Source: Kryptolebias marmoratus
Lineage: Eukaryota > Chordata > Actinopteri > Cyprinodontiformes > Rivulidae
Length of the DNA: 64,000 nucleotides
Assembly: GCF_001649575.2 (NCBI RefSeq)
Contig: NC_051441.1
Location: forward strand, 16,065,227 to 16,129,226
Direction of reading: 5' to 3'
The notes below the pieces were generated by a model. The model made no database searches, was not told the origin of the DNA, and saw only the letters and a list, made by a program, of their open reading frames with translations. Each line of letters starts with the position of its first letter. Within the stretch, counting starts at the first letter, position 1. A program made the position numbers and the translations under genes. This document shows, one piece after another, positions 10,321 to 22,165 of the stretch.

Positions 10321-11589
10321 AACTGTCTAACTCAGGGCTATGTTGCACATTTCTTGGTAATAAATTTGATCACAGTCTATTAAAAGAGCTAAAAAAAGAA
10401 ACAAAAAAATCAATTGTACAGCTATTAACATTTAACTTTAAAACAAGAAGAAAATACAGAAAACGACTACATAAATTAAAGCAGATCTGCTGTTTCTCTG
10501 ATGCATGTTGACTCAAGTCTTTTCATGGCTGCAAGTTAATTAAAAAGCATTTGATCGGTCCCATTCGATGTTCTTTGTTGCGTTTTTCATGTCAAAATGA
10601 AGGTTACTGAGAAATTAAAATGTAGTTTTCTTGGCTTTAAAGTAACGATCACAAGAAGACTTCAATAAAGTTTTTTAAGCAAAATGAGAAGCAAAGGAGT
10701 CTTGATCTGTCCAAAACTGGAGAGCCAGAACTAATAAAAATTAAATGTTATCTAGTGAGGGCCAGGTAAAGTGCTAACAAGGGCCAGATCTGGCCTGCGG
10801 GCCTTGTATTGACACATAGGGTCGAACTGCTAGTCTGAGTGAGGCCAAGACCTGAGTGGATTGCTGCCATTTTAAAACAGTTTTATAAACCTGACCTAGC
10901 TGTATTCTGGCAGATAAATTATAAATATTGTAGTATTTCTGCAGGAAGTGCCCCAGGCTGCGCCTAGCTGCTGCAGGTAAGATATCAACTGTTCTTTTTT
11001 TTTTTTACTTGAGAACATCTGATTTATTGCTCAGACATGTATGCTTTTTCAAATATTCTGCGTAATTATTGAACGTAAGCTGTCGCCGACTAATAATGCA
11101 TTTATTGGACCTTTCAGTAAGACAGCTGGACATTGACGGCTCCCTCGTCAGCTTATTTTGGAAAAAGATTAACCCAGATAATGTAGAGTGATTTTCAGTC
11201 ATCATGCTGCCCTCTGCTGAATTACTGAATTAAAACAAAACTAAGAGAAAAAAATAATTTTAATAATAAAAAACATATATGCAGTCTGTTTTACAGTCAC
11301 TATGAGTTGGGGGATTATTCCCCTGTTTTAATACTACTACTACTAATAATAATAATAATAAAATTAATAATAATTCATTATGGGAGTACTGTAGTATTTT
11401 CAGGCTGTGGACGGTAGAGGGCGCTGGTACATCAAATCAACTCATTGACATCAGCTCAAATCTTTCTTTACATAGTATTTTCTCCGTAGTCTGTTTATTG
11501 TTTACTGCTCCCGTTTTCCAGACACCACACAACCAAAGCAATTTTGCACAACTGCAGTAGTTTTTATTATTTATTTGCTATTTTCGGTC
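10321..11589. other. AT-rich intergenic upstream of wipi2
   Basis: A fragment at about 10,755-10,812 ('gggccagatctggcctgcgg', itself partly palindromic) resembles ends of fish hAT-like MITEs. A (TAA)n-like stretch runs at about 11,330-11,372. No exon was recognised. Confidence 0.5.
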
Positions 11590-11823
11590 GCTAATGCGCA
11601 AATTTATGAGCACGGTCCCTTTAAAAGCGTTCCGCGCAGTCAGTTCCGCGCATGCGCACGGAGGGTGAGCACTGTCCCCCCCCCCCCNCTAAAAACAACA
11701 ACAATCACTACAGCGGGGCCAAGCAGAAAGATGGCCCTGTGAGAGAAAGCGCAACACTGCAACAAGCCCAGCCCAGCTGCTGCTACTTCACCCGGAGCTG
11801 TATATGTCGATGGTGCCGAGCTC
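11590..11823 (+). promoter_or_regulatory. wipi2: wipi2 promoter / 5' UTR region
   Basis: This CpG-containing, GC-richer block lies directly before the wipi2 start codon. It contains the NRF1-type palindrome GCGCATGCGC at 11,648-11,657 and an upstream 'ttccgcgcagtcagttccgc' repeat. A poly-C run at 11,676-11,687 is followed by one unresolved base (N at 11,688), so its length is uncertain. The transcription start cannot be placed from sequence alone. No TATA box is evident, as is usual for housekeeping promoters. Confidence 0.6.
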
Positions 11824-14800
11824 ATGAACTTGGCCAGTCAGAGCGGGGATGCTGGCGGAAGCCAGCTCCTCTTCGCCAACTTTAACCAGGACAACACGTA
11901 AGGCAGGGCCAGGGGGGAGAGTCGGGGGAGCCGCTGGCCTGTGGGAGCCGTCGGGCTAGCTCCCGTTAGCTAGCTCAATGGGAGCTAACGGGGTCACAGG
12001 TGGCCGTGTGAACACCCAGGACCACGTTTCTCACTGTAGACATGACTACAGTGAGCCAGATTATTAAATAAATCATCCAGACAGATTTTATTTCACCGGA
12101 GATTAGCCTAGCTTTCCTGCTAACGTGATGGTGTGTTGTCCTGTCTGGGGCCAACTTTAGCCCCAGGATTAGACTCCATGGTTGTGAGGTTACTTGATGA
12201 AAGTTATGATTTATGTCCAATAATCAGTTAAAGAAGTCCCTGTCATGATTAATAGCTGACATGATTTAGATGTGTTAGGATGTGTAGCACTCAGCTGGAG
12301 TGCAGTTCAAGGTTGTGAAAATCTTCAGCTGGATCACTTTTATTTACTTATTTCTTACCAAAGATTAGGACTTTGTGGGCCACTTTCAAACTCTTGGCTA
12401 CACTGGTGTTGTGCAGAGAAAAAAAATCACCCCTGCATCTGAATGCGGTTTGTTGGTGTTGGTATATTTATACAGGGTGTGTTGAATAACAGGCTTGGTT
12501 GCCATAATGTGCACCCCCTGGTAAATGTTTTATTGTACTTTTGGTTGAAAAGGTTGGAGATTGATCACTCTTTCCTGGGCCAGAAACAGGAGGTTCATCT
12601 CCTGACAACCAAGCTTTCTATAAATAAGCACCCCCATGTAAATATATCCTAATGAAATGATTGGAGATAATCGTGCCCTGAAGGGTTTTTTCCAGCACAA
12701 CACTGGTGCAGACGAGCCTGGCGTTGTCGCAAAACTCCATTCCTGAGACAGCAGCCGCCGTCTGACAGCTAATATCCAGTGTATCCAGTGACACGGAGAC
12801 GGCAGCGCTGCCTGACATCTCTGTGACAGGAAGGAACGACCCCGGACTCCATCTCTTGTCTGTCTGTAATGCTTCGCTGATCTAACGCTCCTTGGTCACT
12901 GCCTGTTCTGTTTCTGGCCTTTCTTTGCGCAGGTCCTTAGCTGTTGGCACCAAATCGGGATACAAGTTTTTCTCCTTGTCCTCAGTGGACAAATTGGAGC
13001 AGATATATGAATGTAGTAAGTATTGTGCATGCTCTGTTCTTGCTTTCTAACGCCGTCAATCCATGTGTGAGTACAGTGTACTCATGCAGTCAGGATCAGA
13101 TAAAACACTAAGGGACTCTGTTATGTTGCTACTCGTTCCGTCTGTATTTTGTCTAGACATGATGCAGTTACTTAAGGGTAAGAGTTTAGTTTGTAGCTTA
13201 AATATTAATATCACCTGTCAGCACATTACTCACACTCATAAGCTGAAGCATCAAGCATCCTTCCTGTTTCTGGATTCACACACATTACATGTTCTCTGCA
13301 GCATTCATTTTGTGCGATTGTGTGTGGCAAGATAACACGTACCGTTTTGATCATTTTGTTGCGTTTGATGCAAAGCAGGGAGTGGGAGCACTCGAGCTGC
13401 ACGGTCAGAGAAAGACAGAAGGGAGTCGTGTCGTCTCAGACTCATTCTCTTAGACGCTAACATTAAAGCCAACTTGGCTGTGATTGTTGGAGACTAGTTG
13501 CCGATTCAAAGCCGTGACAAAGTGGGTGCAGTCTCGCTGAATTTTAAGCATTTGTGACCAGTGAGCTATGTGGCTGGACATTTAAAAAAAAAAAAATCGT
13601 GACCTGTTTTTGTGCGCACAGCTTGCAAAACAATATTTTGGGCCATTCGCATTACTTTGTAGCCCTCCTCCGCCCACATCGAACCTGCTTTGTACCCACC
13701 CTGGCAGCTGCCTCCATGTTTATTTCAATACGCTAAAAAAAATTAATGCTTTTTATAAATAAAGACCCGTTTTTTTAAAACCTTGTGTATAGCCTCGACA
13801 TGATTACACTTGAATATTTGAGGCTGCAGCCCTCAGTATAGTTTCTGGTTAACTTCAGATCTCTCAACAGAAGGATTTTAAAAACACAAGCAGAGTAAGT
13901 TGTGGTTTCTCTGCAGGCAGCATCTGCTTCAGTGCACCTGTACAGAGGGTCTGTGGCCTGGGTGGCACTGATTGCAGGAGTTGGAGAAAATAAACAAAAT
14001 GTAGGCTGTCAGTTAGTGTGCTGCGGTTGCGCAACCGGGCATCTGAGGACGTCACAGACCTGTTTTTGTTCAATCAGCTGCTCTTGTTTTATTTTTCTCA
14101 ATTATCCGGTGAGGTAAGCCTCGAGTGGCATCAGCTTGTGGCAGCGTGACCTGCTCTGGGATCGGTGGCAGGCGGGGAGTTTGACTGGGGCGGTACACCT
14201 GTCAAACGGTAACACAGGTGTCACAAGGAGAGCTCAAAGCGGCAAACCTCCTGTGAAGCTAAAGGCATAAACAGAAAAAAGTCTCATTATTGGTTTCATT
14301 TCACTTCCAGTCGACTTTTTTTTGTTGTTGCTGTTTTGTCAGTGAATGCTAAGAGGGCGCCACAGAGCAAAAGTGATCGTTTGTGTTTGCGTCCCTGCAG
14401 CTGACACGGAGGACGTGTGCATCGTGGAGCGTCTGTTTTCCAGCAGCCTCGTGGCCATCGTGAGCCTGAAGGCGCCCAGGAAGCTCAAAGTCTGTCACTT
14501 CAAGAAGGGAACTGAGATCTGCAACTACTCCTACTCAAACACCATACTGGCTGTGAAGCTCAACAGACAGGTTAGAAGAGGAGACACAATTACAGTCTTG
14601 TTTATGTTTAAAGACATGACTTTATAGACCAACAAAGCCATTCAGGGATATGTTTGGGTAGTTGTTCCCCAGCTCTGCTGATGTCGTCGGGTTTCTCTGC
14701 AGAGGCTGATTGTGTGTCTGGAGGAGTCGCTTTACATCCACAACATCAGAGACATGAAAGTGCTGCACACTATCAGAGAGACCCCACCCAACCCTTCAGG

Positions 14801-17800
14801 TCAGTTGGAGACATGCAGTTTACACCAGAAATAATAATAATTAAACAAAAAAATCAATTGATAAAGTCTGTAAATATAAAGTCCAGCGAATAAAATGTTG
14901 GACTTAAAAAACAAAACAAAAAACAACATGCATGCAGACATAACAGAGCCACAAACATCTCAGCTTCATTGGAGTTTATTTTCGGCGGCGTCCATTTTGT
15001 TTCTGCTGCGTCAGAGCCTCTTCGTTTGGCTCTCAGGCTGTTCCAGTCGTCCCCCTCGTGCGCCGTAAAGACGATTCTGCCATGTTGTAGTTTTGTCGAC
15101 CCTTTCAACCGTTTATCCACTTAATGGTTCCTTTGAAGCTCGTCACCTGGGACAGTAAAAGTGAACAGATGTTGTGCGCTACGTGTTTCAAAGTACACCC
15201 AGAATGCATTGTGGCCTGAGCCGACAGAGCAGCCTAGCGTCTGCCGTGTATTATTTTGGATTTTTAGACTTTTTCCAGACAAAAACGGCTGTAAAAAGGT
15301 GGTGGGTTATTTGAATTTCTCCAACAAATGGCTGTCCTTTAGTTTAGTTTGTGTCTGTGCCTCCTCAGGGTTGTGTGCCCTCTCCATCAGCAACGATAAC
15401 TGTTACCTGGCGTACCCGGGCAGTGCAACGATAGGAGAGGTCCAGGTGTTCGACACGGTCAACCTGGTAGGTGACCGCTAACGTGCAGTAGTTAGGCTGT
15501 CTTCTCTCTTTGTTTTAACTTGCAGACATGTATTCTCCAGCTTCCTCTGTGCAGATTTTCTTGTATTATTTTGTATTTCCCTTTGAAAACAGACATGCAG
15601 GTGATGGGTGAGGGGTCAACGCTCTTCTGTCTGTGTAATCTGTCCAGCAGGCTGTCTGAAATAGACACAGGTGTGTTTTTGTTTGTTTCCAGCGGGCAGC
15701 AAATATGATTCCAGCCCACGACAGCCCGTTAGCAGCTCTGGCGTTTGACGCCAGCGGCACCAAGCTCGCCACAGCTTCGGAGAAGGTATCGTCTGTCAAA
15801 TCGAGCCGCTGTCGTGGTGACGGGATCTCTGTCCGATTTAAATGAATGGCCCTTGTGTTTGCTTCCCTTTCAAGTGTTGTATCTCTCTGCATGTGCCTTG
15901 TGTCTCTCACTTCCTCCCAGGGCACAGTCATCCGTGTCTTCTCCATCCCAGAGGGGCAGAAGCTCTTTGAATTTCGGCGAGGCGTCAAAAGGTACAAGAT
16001 CCGAGAGCCGTCACGCTGTCTGGAGTTTTTTTTTTTTTTTTTTCCTGTGTACTTTTAGGGTTTTTATATGCTGAACACTTGCTCCTCTGTGCGTGTGTTT
16101 CAGGTGCGTGAGCATCTGCTCGTTGGCGTTCAGCATGGAAGGCCTGTACCTTTCCGCCTCCAGCAACACAGAAACGGTCCACATTTTCAAATTAGAGACA
16201 CAGAAGGAGAAGTACGTGTAAGTACCGTCCTGTCCAACTCGTCCACCTGCAGCGGACTCTGTCCCCCCCTCCCCCTCGCTCCTTCCTCCTTCCTCAGAAT
16301 GAAAACACAAGGTGCTGTGTGTGTCGTTTCAGGCCGGCAGAGGAACCCACCACATGGGGAGGCTACTTGGGGAAGGTCCTGATGGCGTCCACCACCTACC
16401 TGCCGTCGCAGGTCACGGAAATGTTCACCCAGGGACGGGCCTTCGCCACCGTTCGCCTGCCTTTCTGCGGGCACAAAAACATCTGCGCCTTAGCTGTGTG
16501 AGCATGAACACCGTTTGGATTTTTAAACACTTAACAGCTTGAGCAACGGTGAGGTCAAAGCCTCTGTTTCTGCGGATCAGAAAGTGACTAAAAGATAAAC
16601 CGATGTCCAGGCAAAATACAGCTAAAGATTGTTTTCTTACATTTACATTTTTTTATGAAATATATATTTATAGAAAAAAGAAAGAAGTCCCGTGCAGACT
16701 CTTAGCCTTATGTATTTGGAGAAAACGAGCGATTATCTCCAGTTGTTAAGCACAGGAGTGGATCGATCTTCATTTAGACTTGTTGGAACTGATGTTAGAG
16801 GGAAGACTAGGTTAAACTTCAGCAAATTCAACACAAAGACATGTTGCTGTTTGTATAAATAAATATGGTAAAAGCAAGATGGTCCCTACAATAAGAACTA
16901 AAACACGCCTCAGAAATCAGAAGTATTCACCTGCAGAGATATAAACTGAAGGTTTTGCCGTGAATCTCATTTTCTCCCAACAGAAATGTCAGAAAAATGC
17001 ACTGAATTACAGCAAATATCCAGTGATGGCTCTTTTGGCAGACATTATAGGGAAGTTTCAGGATCTGGATTTTTGATCCTTTACTTCTTAAACATTGCGA
17101 GATCAAAGTGCTGACCCTTTACTCCTTTAGTTATTTATAACAGGAATGTAACCACTGATGTGCATTTATTTTTGCTCCTTGGTGGCGTCACTTTAGCTCC
17201 TTTAGACGTGACGTTCGATCACGCTGTGTGCTGCTTCTGCTTATGTCGGCATCCAGCTTTTCCTGTGTTTGCTTTAATCTGAATCACTTCCCGTTTGCAA
17301 GAAAGTCACCAGACAAATTGTAACCCAGCTGCAAAAAAAATGCAAATGAGCAGGATATCGTCCTATCGGCTCCTGGTCAGCTGCAGTTGTCCAAACTGGA
17401 CTTTATTATAACCAGGATGTTCACGAATCTCCGTTTTGATTGTCTTAAATCAGGATTCAGAAGATCCCCAGGCTGCTGGTCGCAGCCGCCGACGGATACT
17501 TGTACCTGTACAACCTAGATCCCCAGGAGGGAGGAGAGTGCACGCTCATGAAGCAGCACAGGTACAACGCCTGCCCTGGGAGCGGAGAACGAACGAGTTT
17601 TCCACGCGCTTTTTCAACACCAGCCGTGTTTTCTGAAGTGGTCTCCAATCTGATGGCTGCATTTTGTGACCGACTTTCAGGTTAGACAGCAGCACCGAGC
17701 CCCCCAATGAGATCCTGGAGCAGGGCTCACATGATCGCCCCCTGGTGGCCCAAACCTATAGTGCAGCCGTCACTAAAGGTAGGATAACACAACCGATGTC

Positions 17801-18695
17801 AGTAAGTCTCTTTTAAGGACATTAAAATACTGGAAGCTGTATAATAAATTGACTGAACATATTTTGTTCCACTGATGTGTGTGTTGCATGACGAAAACAC
17901 TAAAAGTTCACACATTAATTACCAAACTATGGCAAATTTATTGCCCACGGTTACTATTTCTGTTGGCTGATTCACATTAGCCAACCCAGAAATGTCTGTA
18001 ACTCGTTCAATTTCACAGCTAAAACTTGGTGTGGCAGTAGTTGAGAGTGATTCACAGCACATACTCTGAGCATGACATCTTGACAGCTTGTGATATCAAG
18101 GTCAAGGTTCAATCAAATCGGCTCCAGCCATCATTTCTAAACATAAGACCATCTCAGTTTAAGACTCTCACATGAAAGGCAGTTTTAAGTACATTTGTTG
18201 GATAGTTGTCAAAATGTATAAACATATTACAGAATGTGGACATTTTTTTGTTTGTGTGTTTGTTTGCTTTAAAGCTATATCAGACTTTTTGAAACAGGGT
18301 TTTGTGGAAAGGTTATAAAAATGTAGTATCTTACCTGTTGTAGATGGCTCCTTGAATGACCTCAGTTTGGAGAAACGGTTTCATTCTGATCGGACTGAGA
18401 AGCAAACAAATTAGGGAGTCACTTTTCCATAAAACTTCACTTCAAAAGATCTGAATTATCCCTTTAATTCATGGCCAGTTTAAATTATGTTTAAGTATGA
18501 CATTTTGACGTTTTTAGCAAGCCAGCTGACACCCCATTCAGGAGCGGTCGGTCGTTTTTGATTGTTTGAACTTGTTGCCTAGGTTACTGCGAGGAACAAG
18601 GCGCCGTGGGCGGGGCGGGGCTCGAAGAGGACCTCAACGACCTGCGCTTGGAGGAGGAGAACGAGCAGCCGCCGCTCATCCTCGAAACCGACTGA
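11824..18695 (+). CDS. wipi2: WIPI2, PI3P-binding autophagy beta-propeller
   Basis: Twelve coding exons give 427 codons: 11824-11897, 12933-13015, 14401-14570, 14703-14799, 15369-15466, 15693-15785, 15921-15991, 16104-16217, 16333-16497, 17454-17561, 17681-17778 and 18583-18695. Every junction has GT-AG and keeps frame. The protein starts [20 protein letters not shown], nearly the mammalian N-terminus, and ends QPPLILETD. It is a PROPPIN, a seven-bladed WD-like propeller. The phosphoinositide-binding FRRG motif is intact at residues 223-226 (exon 7), the same position as in human. In the known family WIPI2 reads PI3P on the phagophore and recruits ATG16L1 for LC3 lipidation. Compared with human, the TYVPSSPTRLA segment near the C-terminus is absent, and KEKYVPAEEP replaces KEKPPEEP. 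The gene is complete and looks functional. Confidence 0.95.
11898..12932 (+). other. wipi2: wipi2 intron 1
   Basis: A roughly 1-kb GTAAGG...CAG intron splitting the Thr codon of DNTS. Near the donor there is an internal repeat of 'gctagctcccgttagctagc'-type sequence (11,955-11,990). No other element was recognised. Confidence 0.75.
13016..14400 (+). other. wipi2: wipi2 intron 2
   Basis: This GTAAGT...CAG intron is about 1.4 kb. An A-run at 13,582-13,593 and a T-run near 14,320 are present. No nested gene was seen. Confidence 0.75.
16498..17453 (+). other. wipi2: wipi2 intron 9
   Basis: A roughly 1-kb AT-rich intron with GTGAGC donor and CAG acceptor. Nothing else was recognised. Confidence 0.7.
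17779..18582 (+). other. wipi2: wipi2 intron 11, carrying repeat families A and B
   Basis: Family A modules run at 17,930-18,120 ('ttggctgattcacattagcc', 'aactcgttcaatttcacagc') and a family B copy at 18,280-18,400. This is the interval where the alternative human segment TYVPSSPTRLA would be expected; I did not find it in any frame. Confidence 0.65.
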
Positions 18696-20095
18696 CCCGA
18701 CAGACTGCAACGTTCAGAGGGCTCCTCTGGTGCTGCGACAAAACATCAGACCCAAGGAGGGAAAGGGGGGGGGGGATTAAAGATGGAGGGGAGGTTGTTC
18801 AAGAACCTGTCCGTCATTCTATCTGTGCGTTTTGGGTTTTTATTTTTTATTTTTCCCCCCTGTCCACTTCCGAATCTTTATCCTTTTCTTCCCTCCTCGG
18901 CTCCCTCTTCGCCCCCCCCCCCNNNCTTCGCCCCCCCCCCCACCCCTCAGTTTGCCTGCGCAGGCCCAAACTGAAGCTTTGCATGTACATGTGCCAACTG
19001 CTAAAAACAAAACAAAACAAACTTGCTCCATTTGTAAAAACGAGCCCCTGTGAGTGTGGTCCAAAAATGGAAAGGAAAAGAAAAACTATTCATGTAGCCG
19101 TGTCTTATTTCTGGACACACACACACAGATGCAAGCACTGTGTAAAATGAAAGTGATCGTGTAAGTGCCTCTCTAGCCTCGTCGTCTTATTTGTTTTTTG
19201 TTTTTTTTCCCCCTGTTTAAAAGGGTGATTTCTTTAAATTGATGGAAAAAAATGTTGTTGTTTTTTTTTAAGAGATCAGACCTTAGTAATTGTGTGAGCG
19301 CGCACTTTTCCTCTGCTGCAAAAAAAAAAAAAAGTTGCACAAACAAAGAAATGTGGCATCCACCACGATGGAAGCCTTTGGCACGAGGCAGAGGTGTTGG
19401 CGAATAAGTGTGTGTGTTTATGCTGAGATTTAAAGTGTGTGTGTGTGCTGGGCATGTACATTAGCAAAACATCTAGTAATAATAATTATAATAATATTAA
19501 ATACGCCCCCTCCTATCCCTTCCCGCTCTTTTTTACCTCATCCAATCAGAGGATCAGGTCCCATCCTCTCTGCTCCACAGGCCTGCAGTCATTGGTTGAC
19601 ATTTCTTTTTTTTTTTACTTCTTTAATTGATTGTTTTTAAAAATCTCAAGAACTAATCATAACCAATGATGTGTCATGAAAACGTGCATGGTGTTGTCGT
19701 GATACTGTGTCCATACATGGAAGACACATGGCTGGTGGCGATGAAGACGACGAGACTAAAGGCTGTAAAAAAAAAAAAAAAAATGTCCACTCTTCATCCC
19801 GGCCGCGTGTCCCCCGCACATGACTAGATATACCTGCACCCAGTTGCTAGGCAGCGGCTTGAAGGCAGCACTCTGAGACACGTCGGACCGTGAAGTGGAC
19901 CGCGGACCACGCCGCGACCCGGGGATGGGGCTGAGGCCCACCAGCTGGTCCGGGACGCTGCGGGGTTCCCCGTTTAGTGTCTGAGGCGGCTAAACAGAAG
20001 AGTTTCAGAGCGTCAGGCATTTTCTAATGATTTTTGTACAAAACGTGAAGCATTCATCTGAAACTATAATGAAAATAAATCCTGTATTGATGTAA
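18696..20095 (+). other. wipi2: wipi2 3' UTR, to polyadenylation signal
   Basis: A non-coding stretch follows the wipi2 stop codon. It contains C-runs flanking a 3-base gap (N at 18,923-18,925), long A- and T-runs (19,319-19,333; 19,767-19,783), and an AATAAA at 20,074-20,079 that would fit a 1.4-kb UTR. The 3' end is inferred and earlier ends are possible. An antisense candidate exon overlaps it at 19,834-19,989. Confidence 0.55.
19834..19989 (-). CDS. candidate antisense coding exon, unknown gene
   Basis: On the minus strand a 156-nt open segment (52 codons, phase 0 at both ends) lies between a TAG acceptor preceded by a pyrimidine-rich stretch ('ctcttctgtttag') and a CAG|GTATAT donor. It reads PPQTLNGEPRSVPDQLVGLS near its start and SAAFKPLPSNWVQ at its end. 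The composition is GC-rich at third positions and low in hydrophobics, like a disordered linker or cytoplasmic tail. I cannot name the family and see no partner exon nearby. It may be real, a pseudo-exon, or chance. Confidence 0.3.
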
Positions 20096-20214
20096 GAGGG
20101 TTTACTTTCATTCCTATTTACATCTTGCGTTTATTTTGCCGTTTGTATATGAATTTCTAATAGCAGAAAAAAAAATTAACATTTCTTACTGTTAAAGGAT
20201 ATTAAATGAATACT

Positions 20215-20310
20215 TTTTTTATAAGTGAGGTTATGTGGAAAAATTAACAATGGATATCTTACTAGTTGTAGATGGCTCTTTAAACGACCTCAGCTTGGAG
20301 AAATAAAGTT
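20215..20310 (+). repeat. interspersed repeat, family B
   Basis: The modules 'gtgaggttatgtgga', 'atatcttactagttgtagat' and 'aacgacctcagcttggag' match the copies at 10,205 and 18,280. Confidence 0.65.
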
Positions 20311-21299
20311 AAAGTTAATAGCTACGCACAGTTCCTGTGTTTACGTAGGACTTTTTGGTTATCTGTGAGCAGGCGTGGCCTTTTGTGGCTGTGTTTACAC
20401 TGGAAATAAAGGTCAAGGCAGAGTAGGTGAAGCAGCAAGGGTTTATTTATCCACATTTAGAACCCTTGATGAACGTCACGCCTTCTGACGGCGCCAAAAA
20501 TCTCTCTAATCACAATTGCAGCCTTAAATAGTCTCAGCTGTTTAAGGATTAAACCATTCTTAACTCACAGGTGAGTTTACCAAATTACAGCATCCATCTA
20601 TATACATAAAATACATTTAATAAATACAAACATATGATTTTTACCCCTTACTTTTTATACATATTTTAACCTTTTACCTGAACGCTTTCATGAAAACAAA
20701 AACCCTTACACAGAAATTCCCCACACTCTCTTATTCCATGGCCTCTCCCGGAACCTATAAATGGTGTCTGGACCACTGGGGAAGCATTTGTCCGGACACA
20801 GGAAAGACAGGTGAGTAATTAAATTCTAGCAACTTCGAGCCACTTCTTTGCACTCACACTTTTATCATTAGACTCCACACAAACATTTGCCTACGTTTTA
20901 CTAACCAAAGGACCTTATTTGCTCAGAGTAATATTTCTTCTCTCCTCACAGACAACCACCCCACCTCTCAATGAGAAGCAGCTGTGCAGGCCTGGAACAA
21001 AAGGCTACGTGCTAATTATTGAAATAAAATCAATAAATAATTAAAACCTCTTGTGTGCAAATGGTTATTGATGTGCAAATCTCTGCTTAAAGTGCCGTGC
21101 TAAATGTAGTGCTGGTGAAGGTGCATTTAATGAAGTGCACAGGTGTAGGGTTCTTCCAGAATTCTTTGTTTGCTCAGAGCCAAACAACAGCCTAAATAGT
21201 TCAGAGGTGTCTATTTCAGTGCCAAAGGCATCACATGAACCAGTCATGAAGTCCCATCACCATTTTGAGGGAACCTTTAACCAGTTCCCGTGCCGGTCT
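20311..21299. other. transposon-derived intergenic sequence, unclassified
   Basis: This lies downstream (on the minus strand) of a recognisable RNase H relic, so it may be the 3' part of the same element. There is no intact frame. 'gtgtctggaccactggggaag' followed by 'ttgtccggacac' (20,763-20,800) forms a small inverted pair. Confidence 0.4.
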
Positions 21300-21720
21300 G
21301 CAGTTCTTCAGCTCCCTCCAGCGGATTGATCGTTGACGTCTAATCCAGGCCCAAATAGGCTCTGGTCCTTCAAAGTGGACCTGGCTACCAGCGTCTGCAA
21401 GGTAGTCAGCTCGTTCATTACCATTAATACCAGTATGTCCTGGTATTTATTTAACAGTAAGACTTTAATCTCTCCCCAGTTGATTGACTGCTCCGGCACG
21501 CTCCCAAACCAGCGATGATATGAAATGTGGCGCATGGAGAGCTCGTATAGCAGCTTCTCTATCTGTTAGTATAAAAATGCCCCTCTGTGTACATTGAAGA
21601 GACGCCACATAATGGTGGATTGCATTTAACTCTGCTTGAGATGGGTGGTTGTACTGCCCTACACCTGCTGACCCCTTCAGAAGGGATGGTCTTCTGTCAC
21701 CTGGTCGCTGTGCCCCACCA
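21300..21720 (-). mobile_element. decayed retrotransposon RNase H domain
   Basis: The minus strand, read across frames, gives NHPSQAELNAIHHYVASL, then DREAAIRALHAPHFISSLVW, then GINGNERADYLADAGSQ. These match the usual RNase H order: a catalytic Glu in AELxAI, then TDSxAAIxAL, then GxxGNExAD. Frameshifts and stops between blocks show it is dead. I favour a non-LTR element with an RNase H domain (I/Nimb-like), but an LTR element is possible. Confidence 0.7.
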
Positions 21721-21739
21721 GGCTGGCCTATATGTGCTC

Positions 21740-21970
21740 AGTCTCCTCCGCTTTTAGAGGTCTATGCAGTTTCATCATCTGGAAATATGATGACAGGCAA
21801 TTTGGAGTCTATCATTCTGTTGTGAGGAAGACAGCTGCCATCCATCTCAGGAGTGGGCGTCCCAGCAAATTCACCCCAAGGTCAGACCGTGCCATGCTCA
21901 GAGAAACTGGATGTGTTCATGTCTACAACTGCAATTAGAAAAAGACTGCACAAGTAGGGCTTGTGAGAAA
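21740..21970 (+). mobile_element. Tc1-like transposase fragment (N-terminal)
   Basis: The plus strand reads GVYHSVVRKTAAIHLRSGRP then SKFTPRSDRAMLRET, typical of the helix-turn-helix and linker of fish Tc1-like transposases. It continues in another frame as 'attagaaaaagactgcacaa', encoding IRKRLHK. The catalytic DDE part is missing, so this is a truncated relic next to the RNase H relic. Confidence 0.75.
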
Positions 21971-22019
21971 TGGATAAGGTCAGGCATGTTTGTCGGTTTT
22001 GGGCTTTTGTTTGATAAAC

Positions 22020-22165
22020 AATACTAATGTTGGAACCTGTTGTGTGTTTTCGTACACCTGAGGTAACCCTGGTAAAGATCAGACCGTTTCATTAAGTCCT
22101 GATCCATAAAACCCTGGACCTGAAAGAGGGTGGACTCTCTTGTCCACATCTCTGTAAACTGAACT
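22020..22165 (+). repeat. interspersed repeat, family C
   Basis: 'ggaacctgttgtgtgttttc' then 'aagtcctgatccataaaacc' is paralleled at 28,385-28,560 by 'gggacctgttgtgtgtttta' then 'atgtcctgacatgtaaaacc'. The element is short and non-coding. Confidence 0.5.

Noticed and set aside
15185..15215. 'cacccagaatgcattgtgg', resembling a ZNF143/THAP11 site
   Set aside because: It lacks the ACTACA half and lies in a wipi2 intron with no promoter context.
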